From contig RFQS01000071.1 in the NCBI GenBank assembly GCA_009924885.1, positions 1 through 9,870 on the forward strand: a stretch of DNA of 9,870 bases. The letters are read 5' to 3'. Source of the DNA: Pseudomonadota bacterium (GTDB taxonomy: Bacteria > Cyanobacteriota > Vampirovibrionia > LMEP-6097). Both the position numbers and the translations under genes were made by a program. This document shows, one piece after another, positions 1 to 7,129 of this stretch. Under the pieces are notes generated by a model that saw only the letters and a program-made list of their open reading frames with translations, did not search any database and was not told the DNA's origin. Numbering within the stretch: position 1 is the stretch's first letter; every line of letters starts with the position of its first letter.

Positions 1-1
1 A

Positions 2-85
2 GCAATTTTAGATCGCTTCCTCTATGTCTCCGTTAATTACTTCAAGCCTCTTACTTTAAATAGAATTAAATTAGGGGCGGCTTAA
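2..85 (+). CDS. Possible C-terminal end of an upstream gene (partial)
   Basis: An open frame of 27 sense codons runs in from the window edge and stops at TAA 83-85. It would encode a peptide ending in TLNRIKLGAA. The other two plus frames stop early, at 9-11 and 34-36. The composition (aromatic and basic residues, no low-complexity run) looks like a normal protein end, and a plus-strand gene here would be co-directional with bioA. The piece is too short to name a family, and an open stretch this long can occur by chance in DNA. Existence is therefore tentative and function unknown. Confidence 0.35.
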   Translation, partial: AILDRFLYVSVNYFKPLTLNRIKLGAA

Positions 86-134
86 TGGGTAATCAGAAAT
101 AACTATTTTAGTTAAATTCCTTTACCGAACAGTC

Positions 135-253
135 GAACTGTTGCCGAACGTGCAAGTTCAAGGCCGAGGAGGACGAATGACCGCAGTGTACTTGCAGTAC
201 ATGAGGATCATGAGGACGACGAAAACGCAGAAATTGGAGTTCGGTAACAGTTC
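135..253 (+). repeat. Structured intergenic repeat, copy R1 (119 bp)
   Basis: The ends form a 15-bp stem: GAACTGTTGCCGAAC (135-149) pairs with GTTCGGTAACAGTTC (239-253), with a single G-T wobble (143/245). Further in, TTCAA (157-161) can pair with TTGGA (234-238). An inner hairpin TGTAC-ttgca-GTACA lies at 187-201. The cores between these arms are nearly identical to copy R3 at 8621-8741 (one difference in 150-191; 197-244 identical) and clearly related to R2. The element is richer in G+C and purines than its surroundings and has no convincing reading frame. It lies 50 bases after the possible upstream stop and 58 bases before bioA. No target-site duplication is visible. Its identity is unknown: a structured RNA, a REP-like or mobile repeat, or a transcript-processing element are all possible. 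Confidence 0.85.
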
Positions 254-255
254 TA

Positions 256-286
256 AGAAGTAAGCTATTCAATTAAGCTTACTTCT
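256..286 (+). promoter_or_regulatory. 11-bp perfect hairpin in the bioA leader
   Basis: AGAAGTAAGCT (256-266) is the exact reverse complement of AGCTTACTTCT (276-286), separated by a 9-base A/T loop. It begins two bases after the end of repeat R1 and ends 25 bases before the bioA ATG. There is no T run on the 3' side in either direction, so it does not look like a standard intrinsic terminator. It does not resemble the biotin-operator consensus (TTGTAAACC and its inverse) bound by BirA. It could be an operator, a leader hairpin that protects the transcript, or an appendage of the repeat. Confidence 0.5.
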
Positions 287-311
287 CTGGGGATAAGTTA
301 AAATTATAACC

Positions 312-1754
312 ATGCAAAGCTTAGCTGAATTCCATACTAAAACTAATAATCAGCTTTTTTCGATAGATCACTCTAATATCTGGCATCCATTTACACAGGA
401 AAAACTTTATCCGACTAAATTTTTAGTCAAAAGTGCTAAGAATGAGATGCTCAATGTTATAGACGAAACAGGTAAAGAAACTCAATTGATCGATGGTATA
501 TCCTCATGGTGGGTAAATATACATGGCCACTGTAATAAATATATTAATGAAAAAATTAAAGAACAGATCGATAAATTAGAACACGTTATGTTCGCAGGTT
601 TTACACATGAACCAGCTATTGAGCTAGTAGACCGTGTTCGAAGAATTTTACCTCGCGTAGATATGACTCTTCACGATACCGCTCCTACATTAAACCGTGC
701 TTTTTTTTCTGATAATGGTTCGACTTCAGTAGAAGTCGCTATTAAAATGGCAACCCAGTTCTGGCATAACCAAAACTTTGAAAATAAAAAGCGTATTATT
801 GCATTTAAAGATAGTTACCACGGTGATACCGTAGGTGGCATGTCGACAAGTGGCACCTTCATGAACTCAGCTTTTAAAAGCCTGATGTTTCCAGTAGATT
901 TTGTCAGCTCTCCAGCTCCGAATTTTGGACGCAGAGATAAGAATCTGAGCATCGCTGAGCATGAGCTTTTTATCGAAAAAGAAATAGAAAAAGCTGGTAA
1001 ACAAAGTATAAAAGAGATAGAGAAATTACTAGAATTACACCCTAATAAATTTTCATGTATCATCATAGAGCCTTTAATACAGGGATCTGGTGGAATGAAA
1101 TTTCACAGTGTAGAATTTTTGAGATCATTAAGAAAACTCAGTCGTGAAAATAATGTCCTATTAATCGCAGATGAGGTTTTTACGGGCTTTGGCAGGACTG
1201 GAGATGATTTCGCCTGTAAAGAAGCGATTATAGTACCAGATATAATCTGCTTATCCAAGGCACTCACTGGTGGTTATCTGCCTATGGGCTTAACCTTCTG
1301 TACTGATGAAATCTATGAAGCCTTTTACTCAGATTCTCGATTGAAAGCATTTTTCCATGGTCATTCTTATACAGCGAATCCCCTTGCCTGCACTGCTGGT
1401 ATAGCGAGCTTTGATTTATATACTAAAGAAAAGCGATTAGATGACGTAAAATTCATTAATTCAAAAATGACCCAAGCTTTAAAAACTCCAGACCTGCTTC
1501 TACACCCCCTAGTCAGAAATATTAGGATAATGGGAGCAGTGGCTGTAGTTGAGCTTGAGACTCAGAAAGAAAGTAATTATTTCGATGAGTTTGGACCGAT
1601 ACTATATCAAAAATTTTTAAGTAAAGGAATATTATTAAGACCGCTTGGTAATACCCTCTATTTTATGCCACCTTACACTATTAGCGTCTCTGCTCTTGAA
1701 TATTGCCTAAAAACTATTAAAGAAGTAATAAGCGAACTTGAATATAGCGTTTAA
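312..1754 (+). CDS. bioA: Adenosylmethionine--8-amino-7-oxononanoate aminotransferase (DAPA synthase)
   Basis: This is a cytosolic, PLP-dependent class III aminotransferase that moves an amino group from S-adenosylmethionine to 8-amino-7-oxononanoate, giving 7,8-diaminononanoate in biotin synthesis. Visible family landmarks are IWHPFTQ (23-29), DGISSWWVN (61-69), GSTSVEVAIK (136-145), the DSYHGD substrate/PLP loop (167-172), the PLP-ring aspartate D287 in ADEVFTGFGRTG, the Schiff-base lysine K316 in SKALTGG, the HGHSYTANPLAC block (349-360) and the C-terminal LRPLGN...YFMPPY. At 480 residues it is longer than E. coli BioA (about 430), mainly because of an N-terminal extension and a charged insertion around 205-245. 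The ATG at 312 has no good Shine-Dalgarno sequence, and an in-frame stop at 294-296 excludes an earlier start. No other biotin gene is in the window. Its 3' end overlaps the next gene by 17 bases. Confidence 0.95.
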   Translation: MQSLAEFHTKTNNQLFSIDHSNIWHPFTQEKLYPTKFLVKSAKNEMLNVIDETGKETQLIDGISSWWVNIHGHCNKYINEKIKEQIDKLEHVMFAGFTHEPAIELVDRVRRILPRVDMTLHDTAPTLNRAFFSDNGSTSVEVAIKMATQFWHNQNFENKKRIIAFKDSYHGDTVGGMSTSGTFMNSAFKSLMFPVDFVSSPAPNFGRRDKNLSIAEHELFIEKEIEKAGKQSIKEIEKLLELHPNKFSCIIIEPLIQGSGGMKFHSVEFLRSLRKLSRENNVLLIADEVFTGFGRTGDDFACKEAIIVPDIICLSKALTGGYLPMGLTFCTDEIYEAFYSDSRLKAFFHGHSYTANPLACTAGIASFDLYTKEKRLDDVKFINSKMTQALKTPDLLLHPLVRNIRIMGAVAVVELETQKESNYFDEFGPILYQKFLSKGILLRPLGNTLYFMPPYTISVSALEYCLKTIKEVISELEYSV

Positions 1755-2880
1755 TCAATTCAACACTTTAGTAGATCTGAGCCAAGCTCAGCCATTAGCT
1801 TTTATCATCGCTTTATTTTTATCTTATATACTTACCCCTATCATCAAGGAAAGGGCTGGCTTTACCACAAGAAAAGAATTAGAGGCTGATCGCTGCTATG
1901 CTAGCGTAAAAGATAAAGTTAAGACCCTCTCTACACCTAGATTAGGTGGATTATCCATATTAATTTCAACAGCACTTACAGTAGTTGTTTTTATAATAGT
2001 CTACGGCAGATTCACTCCTGCTGGTATTAAGCATTTAGAACTAGAAGCGATAATCACTGGCAGTACCATGATCTTCCTAATCGGCTTACTTGATGATATA
2101 AAACCTTTACCTTGCATAGCGAAACTTCTTGGACAAATTTCAGCAGCTTCCATCACTTCACTACTGGGTTTGAAAATTAAATTCCTCGCAAACCCTCTCT
2201 ACTATTTCGATCACAGCCTGAGTCCACATATAAAACTTGATGCCATTTCCAGTTTTTTAATCACAGTAGCTTTTCTCGTGCTTATCAGCAATGCCATAAA
2301 TTTAATAGATGGCATAGATGGATTAGCAGCTGGAGTAAGTGTCATTTCAGCAGTAGCGATTTGGGCTATTAGTCTCAGTCCTCTCCTGTACAGACCAGAT
2401 GCAGCCATACTTGCAGCCACCTTAGCTGGAGCGAGCTTAGGCTTTCTACGTTATAACTTTAATCCAGCTAGAATGTTTCTCGGCGATAATGGTTCCTATC
2501 TTCTCGGCTTCGTTCTCGCTTCCCTTTCCTGTCTCGGTCTTGCAAAGAAGATTACAGTTGCCATCATAACCCCATTACTTATTTTAATCTTCGCATTACC
2601 ACTATTAGACTGCTTTTATACGATAATCAGAAGATCTCTAAATAAAAAAGATATCTTAAAGCCAGACTCAGAACACCTGCATCATCAGCTAGAAAACTTA
2701 GGACTTTCACATAAGCAAATAAATTACTTAATTTACTCTCTAAGTCTTTTTTGTGGAGGCTTAGGCTGCTTTGAAGTCGGCTATGAAGTAGGTATCAGTT
2801 ACCTAGTTATAATTGGCTCTATAGCTGCTATTTGGCTTGTTTTCAGTTTTATCTTCAATTTTAAGAAGCAGCGGTTTTAG
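1738..2880 (+). CDS. wecA: WecA/TagO-type undecaprenyl-phosphate sugar-1-phosphate transferase
   Basis: This is an integral inner-membrane enzyme of the glycosyltransferase 4 (MraY/WecA) family. It transfers a UDP-sugar phosphate, usually GlcNAc-1-P, to undecaprenyl phosphate as the first step of O-antigen, common-antigen or related polysaccharide synthesis. The 380 residues hold about ten to eleven hydrophobic segments with the family motifs in order: PRLGG (67-71), the Mg-binding DD pair (119-120), NAINLIDGIDGLA (185-197), FLGDNGS (247-253) and the WecA-type histidine motif HLHHQL (313-318). The length fits WecA (E. coli 367). The start is TTG 1738, inside the end of bioA. A stop lies three codons upstream and no other usual start codon occurs before the first membrane segment. 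Only a weak purine stretch precedes it, so translation may be coupled to bioA. The acceptor sugar cannot be read from sequence; MraY is less likely because of the HLHH motif. Confidence 0.88.
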   Translation: MNIAFNQFNTLVDLSQAQPLAFIIALFLSYILTPIIKERAGFTTRKELEADRCYASVKDKVKTLSTPRLGGLSILISTALTVVVFIIVYGRFTPAGIKHLELEAIITGSTMIFLIGLLDDIKPLPCIAKLLGQISAASITSLLGLKIKFLANPLYYFDHSLSPHIKLDAISSFLITVAFLVLISNAINLIDGIDGLAAGVSVISAVAIWAISLSPLLYRPDAAILAATLAGASLGFLRYNFNPARMFLGDNGSYLLGFVLASLSCLGLAKKITVAIITPLLILIFALPLLDCFYTIIRRSLNKKDILKPDSEHLHHQLENLGLSHKQINYLIYSLSLFCGGLGCFEVGYEVGISYLVIIGSIAAIWLVFSFIFNFKKQRF

Positions 2881-2884
2881 CAGG

Positions 2885-2916
2885 ACGCAGAAATTGAAGA
2901 TTGCGAGTAGTCCCCT
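2885..2916 (+). repeat. 32-bp solo copy of the repeat's right end
   Basis: These 32 bases are identical to 3093-3124, the right end of repeat R2, with a start-to-start distance of 208 bases. The copy begins four bases after the wecA stop codon (2878-2880). It reads as the remnant of a preceding, tandem repeat unit whose left part has been lost, or as a duplication made when R2 arose. Both copies are in the same orientation. Confidence 0.85.
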
Positions 2917-3124
2917 CAGAGAGACCGCTGCACAGCGCGCAGTTTCAAGGCTGACGAGGACGAATGACCGCAGTGTACGAGTAATTTCTAGCGATGCCGA
3001 GGATGCGAGCCATGTAAGTGGCTCATATCCGAGCAAGCAGAAATACAAGCTTGATTTATCAAGCTTACATGAGGATCACGAGGACGACGAAAACGCAGAA
3101 ATTGAAGATTGCGAGTAGTCCCCT
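2917..3124 (+). repeat. Structured intergenic repeat, copy R2 (expanded and divergent)
   Basis: This copy shares the conserved cores of R1 and R3: about 2945-2978 (aaggctgacgagg through cagtgtac) and 3067-3124 (acatgaggatcacgagg onward). The left limit is uncertain. The end stem differs from the other copies. The inner pair TTCAA (2944-2948) with TTGAA (3101-3105) is fully Watson-Crick here, next to CGCA (2938-2941) opposite TGCG (3110-3113). The apical loop, five bases in R1 and R3, is about 87 bases here and holds its own hairpins. It fills the convergent gap between wecA and the protease, ending one base before the protease stop codon (3126-3128). It may serve as a two-way transcription stop or a 3'-end stabiliser; that is inference. 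Confidence 0.75.
2981..3066 (+). other. Nested hairpins inside the apical expansion of R2
   Basis: ATTTCT (2984-2989) pairs with AGAAAT (3039-3044). Within it GGAT (3001-3004) pairs with ATCC (3027-3030), and GAGCCA (3007-3012) pairs with TGGCTC (3019-3024) around a six-base loop. Next to it AAGCTTGA (3047-3054) pairs with TCAAGCTT (3059-3066) around the loop TTTA. Most of the extra sequence is thus self-complementary. It sits between TGTA (2974-2977) and TACA (3066-3069), where R1 and R3 have only five loop bases. Confidence 0.65.
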
Positions 3125-3125
3125 T

Positions 3126-6100
3126 TTAGAGGACGTTTACTGTAAGTACAGAAGACTTACCCGGAGCATTTGCACCATCACCTAAGTAATTAGCTGTAAT
3201 AGTGTAAGTTCCACGTGTGTTGAATCTTGCAATTATAGACGCTGACTTCATATGCCCAAAACCAGTTAATGCTGCGGTGCCATAATTAGTGCCTTTAGAA
3301 TCAGTGAAACTGACACTGCCAGTAGGATTAGTACCATAAACCAGTCCGATTATATTCGTAGAGAAACCTGCTCTAGCAAATATCGCTGTCGGAATAATGG
3401 ATACGATAGCAGTTTGTTTTACTTGAACTAGCACTGGCACAGAAGTCACTGACATAAAATTAGTGTCGCCTAAATACACGGCCGTAATAAACCTAGCACC
3501 AGATAGTGTAATCGGCACACTTATAGAACCGCTACTAGATTTAAGACTACCAGAGAGGTTTACGCGACCTAAAACCACACCACCATCTTTAATTTCGACA
3601 GTACCAGTCGGGAAAGCACCTAGCGTTTCAGAATTTGTAAGCTGAACTTGAGCCTGTACCAGTCCACCAGCATTTACAGCATTAGGAGTTAACTGTAAAG
3701 TAATAGCTGGAGCTATTTTAACTGAGACAGTAACTGGAGCTGAAGTGACTGTAGAGTTATTAAGATCCCCCTTGTATACAGCTTTTACAACTTGATTACC
3801 AATAGAATTAAAGCTGGTAGAAAAAACAGCCGTTTTTAAATTCGCAGTACCAGAAAGTAATATGGAGCCTAAAACCTGATTGCTCGCATTTGTAAAATCT
3901 ACACTGCCAGTAGGATTTACACCAGTGATACTAGCCGTAAAATTTACTACTTGTCTTAGACCAGCAATAAGAGTATTAGTTGTGATAGTAGCAAGAGCTG
4001 AAGCTTTATTTACCGCAATAGCAGTCGCGGGCGAGCTACTTACATTATTATTCGCATCACCATTGTAAGTAGCGATAATACTCTTAGTCGCAGTATTAGG
4101 AATGGCTACTGAGAGAACTGCGTTTTTAGAGTTTCCTATTCCCGTTAAATTACTAATTCCTAAGACTGTAGAATTAGTCGCATCAGTAAAGGTTACAGAG
4201 CCAGTTTGATTAATACCCGTCACATTCGCTGTTAAAACAGTAGTCTGTCCAGCTGTCACGATATTAGGATTAATAGTAAGCTTCGTAGTACTATTTGCTT
4301 TACTTAAAGTAATATCAAATGAAGCTGAGCTTACAGCATTATTACTCGCATCACCACTGTATGCAGCAGTAATAGTGCGCTTTCCAGCTTGTGAAAATAT
4401 CTGGTTCAAAGTAGCGACACTAGTTTTAGCACTACCAGTGAGGTTTATACTACCTACAGATACACCATTATCAAAGAGCTTTACAGTTCCAGTCGGGAAG
4501 CTAGTATTTAATGTATTCGCTACCACAGTAGCGGTTAAAGCCAGTGGCTGTCCTGCTGTAGCTGTTGTGGGTGTGACTTTCAAAGAAATACTCGGAGTAG
4601 TTTTCACGGCTAAACTAAATAAAGCTGAACTACTTGCATTATTATTAACATCACCAGCATACGCCGCACTGATAGACCTAGTTCCCACGGTAGAAAAAGA
4701 TACTGAGAGATTAGCTGTTCCAGCAGTATCCGTACTAACTAAAGCAGCCGTACCTAAAACTTTATTATTAGTAGTATCTGTAAAGACCACATTACCAGTA
4801 GGTTTAAAGCCGGTCACCGTAGCTGTTAGATTAATAGTTTTATTAGGTTCAGCTATGCCAGAAGGAAGACTTAACCTAGTAATGGTATTCGCTTTCACTA
4901 CCGAAAAATTAATAGGAGCTGAACCCGCTGGATCATTCTTAGCATCACCGCTATAGGTAGCACTAATAGTCCTATCTCCAAGAGTTAGGAAAGTCGCATT
5001 ATATGAAACTGATTTACTATTAGCTGTTCCAGTTAAATTTACAGTCGCTATCGCTGATGGATTTTTCGTATCTACGAAAGTAACAGTCCCGGTGGGATTC
5101 GCTCCAGAAACGGCAGCTACTAATAAAACTGACTTCCCTATCTCAGCTGGATTAGGAGCTATACTCACAAAAACCCTACTTGCTGTACTCAAAGAGGAAG
5201 GCTCTAATCTTTTTGCGTCAAAAGCCACTCTAGCACCAGTGTTATCAAAGACTTCTAGTATTAAAAAATTATCCTTAGCCTTATCAAGAACTAAATTATT
5301 AAAAAGAGGGGCTTTCACTACAGGCGTGAAACCTTTAAATAAAAGCGTTTTAGCAGAGCCATCTAAATTAGGCATATATGAAAGCTCATATCTAGCAAAA
5401 TTTGCAGCAGAAGCAGTCCCCTGTACTAATTTAGTATTAAGGCTTACAGAGCTAATTTCAGCCGTCGCTTTATTCTTAAGAGCAAGAGAAGAATCTACCA
5501 TAGGTTTTACACGAGAGGTGAAATAGCTTCGCAAAAAAGCTAACTGCTCAGTTCCCGTATTAGGAGCAGAAAAAGCATTTCTAATTCTCTGCTGCACCTG
5601 TTCTAAAGTTAAACTAGGCTCGCTTGCTTTAATCAAAGCAGCTACCCCAGCCACATGCGGTGCTGCCATAGAAGTTCCACTATACCTTATGTATTCAACA
5701 GGATTAGCCGCCCTAACTACAGAAGCTGATGTCGAAATAATTTCAACACCAGGAGCTGAAATATCTATCAAAGAACCAAAATTAGAGAATGAAGCTGCTT
5801 TAAAGTTTTTATCTAAAGCTGCAACCGTAATAACAGAAGGGATTCCAGCTGGAGTATATTGAGCAGCATCAGCTCCATCATTGCCCGCAGCGACTATTAC
5901 TACAGTACCTAATGCTTGAGCATAATTCACTGCATCCAGTAAAAAACCTGGTGTACTTGCTCTTGCTCCCAGTGACATATTAATTACATCAGCACCATTA
6001 TCAGCAGCCTGTTTCATCGCATTAGCTGCTGCTGATAGATCACCAGAGCCAGCTGAATTTAAAACCTTCATGCACATAATCTTGGCTTTAGGAGAGACTC

Positions 6101-7028
6101 CTACCACACCAATAGAATTATTAATAACAGCAGCGATAGTTCCTGAAACGTGCGTACCATGACCACCACTACGATAAGCTGGTGTGTAATGATCATCTAT
6201 AGGATCTGAATCATTATTAATATAGTCATAGCCTAAAACGAACTGCCTAACTCTAGAACTCAATTCAGTACCGCTGATTTTCCCGTCTTTTGGGTTTATA
6301 TCTAAATCATTTAAATCTATTATTCTATCTGAATTCGTGTCGCTGACTAAGGCTGGATTAACCCAGATATTACTCCAAAGATCAACCAGATTATAATCAA
6401 CACCAGTGTCCAAAACAGCTACAATGGAACCTTCTCCCTGATTAATATCCCAAGCATCAGAAGATTTTATGGCTTTTATGCCCCATAAGTTATCTGGATT
6501 GGCATCAGTTAAATTATAGAAAGGATCATTTGCCGTGGCTTGCGTATAAATAGTAATATCTTCTTCGACACTCTCTACATTTAGATTAGCTTTTAAAGCT
6601 TTTTTTGCTTTCTTTAATTCTTCTCTAGATTCAAAATTAACCTTATAAACCCTATCAAACCCATAACTTGCTTCTATTTCCTTGGCTTTTTTCTGTCTTT
6701 CTAAATATTTTTCAAGACCTTGAACAGCTAAGCTATTTCCAGAGGTAAAATTACTTGATCCTCCAGTTAAGACAGTAGTATTATCAAGGCTTCCGAAAAC
6801 TGCCTTAAATTTCTCCGAGTCTAAACCCAATGCATCAAAATCAATACTAGACAGAGCTGGTGATTTAGATTTTTTAAATTTCACGATTAGACTATTATTT
6901 TCTGATACTACTTCTGATTTGTTCTCTATAAATTCAGCATTTAGAGGCACATTTATAAACAATAAAGTTATAACTAGAGTTAAAGAAACTAAGGGTTTAA
7001 TTAATAATCGGAAATTTTTTATAAGCAA
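3126..7028 (-). CDS. Secreted subtilisin-like serine protease (S8) with seven Ig-like repeats
   Basis: The 1300-residue product has a signal peptide (basic MLIKNFRLLIK, hydrophobic core, likely cut after PLNA near residue 31). A propeptide-like region runs to about 165 and the S8 catalytic domain from about 180 to 490. The triad is D207 (LDTGVD), H290 (GGHGTHVSG) and S453 (GTSMAAPHVAG), with oxyanion N383 (AAGNDG). An Asp-rich, EF-hand-like insert (about 230-255) lies between D and H and probably binds calcium. After a linker come seven Ig-like modules (about 619-1300), each with a PTGxV strand (QTGSV in module 4) and a Y-x-GD turn. No sortase motif, C-terminal membrane anchor or known sorting domain is seen. 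The frame is open from TTG 7070, but TTG 7028 is preferred: GGAGG sits eight bases before it and the signal peptide then starts cleanly, whereas 7070 has no Shine-Dalgarno sequence. Substrate is unknown; surface adhesion through the Ig modules is inference. Confidence 0.92.
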   Translation of the reverse strand: MLIKNFRLLIKPLVSLTLVITLLFINVPLNAEFIENKSEVVSENNSLIVKFKKSKSPALSSIDFDALGLDSEKFKAVFGSLDNTTVLTGGSSNFTSGNSLAVQGLEKYLERQKKAKEIEASYGFDRVYKVNFESREELKKAKKALKANLNVESVEEDITIYTQATANDPFYNLTDANPDNLWGIKAIKSSDAWDINQGEGSIVAVLDTGVDYNLVDLWSNIWVNPALVSDTNSDRIIDLNDLDINPKDGKISGTELSSRVRQFVLGYDYINNDSDPIDDHYTPAYRSGGHGTHVSGTIAAVINNSIGVVGVSPKAKIMCMKVLNSAGSGDLSAAANAMKQAADNGADVINMSLGARASTPGFLLDAVNYAQALGTVVIVAAGNDGADAAQYTPAGIPSVITVAALDKNFKAASFSNFGSLIDISAPGVEIISTSASVVRAANPVEYIRYSGTSMAAPHVAGVAALIKASEPSLTLEQVQQRIRNAFSAPNTGTEQLAFLRSYFTSRVKPMVDSSLALKNKATAEISSVSLNTKLVQGTASAANFARYELSYMPNLDGSAKTLLFKGFTPVVKAPLFNNLVLDKAKDNFLILEVFDNTGARVAFDAKRLEPSSLSTASRVFVSIAPNPAEIGKSVLLVAAVSGANPTGTVTFVDTKNPSAIATVNLTGTANSKSVSYNATFLTLGDRTISATYSGDAKNDPAGSAPINFSVVKANTITRLSLPSGIAEPNKTINLTATVTGFKPTGNVVFTDTTNNKVLGTAALVSTDTAGTANLSVSFSTVGTRSISAAYAGDVNNNASSSALFSLAVKTTPSISLKVTPTTATAGQPLALTATVVANTLNTSFPTGTVKLFDNGVSVGSINLTGSAKTSVATLNQIFSQAGKRTITAAYSGDASNNAVSSASFDITLSKANSTTKLTINPNIVTAGQTTVLTANVTGINQTGSVTFTDATNSTVLGISNLTGIGNSKNAVLSVAIPNTATKSIIATYNGDANNNVSSSPATAIAVNKASALATITTNTLIAGLRQVVNFTASITGVNPTGSVDFTNASNQVLGSILLSGTANLKTAVFSTSFNSIGNQVVKAVYKGDLNNSTVTSAPVTVSVKIAPAITLQLTPNAVNAGGLVQAQVQLTNSETLGAFPTGTVEIKDGGVVLGRVNLSGSLKSSSGSISVPITLSGARFITAVYLGDTNFMSVTSVPVLVQVKQTAIVSIIPTAIFARAGFSTNIIGLVYGTNPTGSVSFTDSKGTNYGTAALTGFGHMKSASIIARFNTRGTYTITANYLGDGANAPGKSSVLTVNVL
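3129..5174 (-). repeat. Seven tandem Ig-like module coding repeats within the protease gene
   Basis: The 3' half of the protease gene encodes seven modules of about 95-100 residues, recognised by recurrent turns: TYSGD, AYAGD, AYSGD, TYNGD, VYKGD, VYLGD, NYLGD. They resemble the bacterial Ig-like domains found in tandem in large surface proteins. Modules 3 and 6 are a distinct, slightly longer type (NTLNTSFPTGTV and NSETLGAFPTGTV, then a D-x-G-V turn). The order is therefore A-A-B-A-A-B-A, which suggests growth by duplication of a three-module block. The modules are well diverged and show no long exact DNA repeats by eye, so the expansion is old. Confidence 0.75.
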
Positions 7029-7033
7029 AAGAG

Positions 7034-7062
7034 AAGCCTCCAATTTAGTAAATCGGAGGCTT
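7034..7062 (-). promoter_or_regulatory. Hairpin hiding the protease Shine-Dalgarno sequence
   Basis: In the minus-strand transcript AAGCCTCCGATTT pairs with AAATTGGAGGCTT through 13 continuous pairs (one G-U) around the three-base loop ACT. The 3' arm contains the GGAGG (7037-7041) that lies eight bases before the preferred TTG start at 7028. When folded, the ribosome site is buried, so translation would need melting, a bound factor or a ribosome passing through. On the plus strand the same hairpin is followed by TTTTATT, and on the minus strand by CTCTTTTG, so a terminator role (for trhP transcripts on the minus strand) is the main alternative. Confidence 0.65.
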
Positions 7063-7079
7063 TTATTCAAGAAATATGG

Positions 7080-7124
7080 CTAGACTTATTTAAAGTCTTA
7101 AATCTAGAGTATTTAGACTAGTCT
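7080..7124 (-). promoter_or_regulatory. Leader segment with competing AGACT/AGTCT pairings
   Basis: This lies in the gap between trhP and the protease. In transcript order it contains the perfect palindrome AGACTAGTCT (7115-7124), then AAGACT (7093-7098), then AGTCT (7082-7086). The last two form a 6-bp hairpin, AAGACT with AGTCTT on the plus strand reading 7082-7087/7093-7098. Because the same short words recur, several folds exclude each other. No clear promoter could be picked out in this AT-rich stretch. Confidence 0.35.
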
Positions 7125-7129
7125 TATAA

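Noticed and set aside
199..210. ACATGAGGATCA in R1, also at 8686-8697 and 3067-3078, resembles the 5' part of the MS2 coat-protein RNA hairpin.
   Set aside because: The 3' arm needed to close that hairpin is absent in all three copies; the similarity is a short coincidence within the conserved core.
254..311. A BirA biotin operator upstream of bioA.
   Set aside because: No TTGTAAACC-like half sites in inverted orientation with the expected spacing are present.
2837..3118. Plus-strand reading frame over R2 that would encode a small protein with an acidic tail.
   Set aside because: It starts inside wecA in another frame, crosses non-coding structured repeat sequence, and the same frame is not kept in R1 or R3.
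4375..4956. Long plus-strand open frame (193 codons) antisense to the Ig-like repeats.
   Set aside because: The minus strand here encodes well-conserved Ig-like modules; the antisense frame is open because of their repetitive Thr/Ser/Ala/Gly codon pattern.
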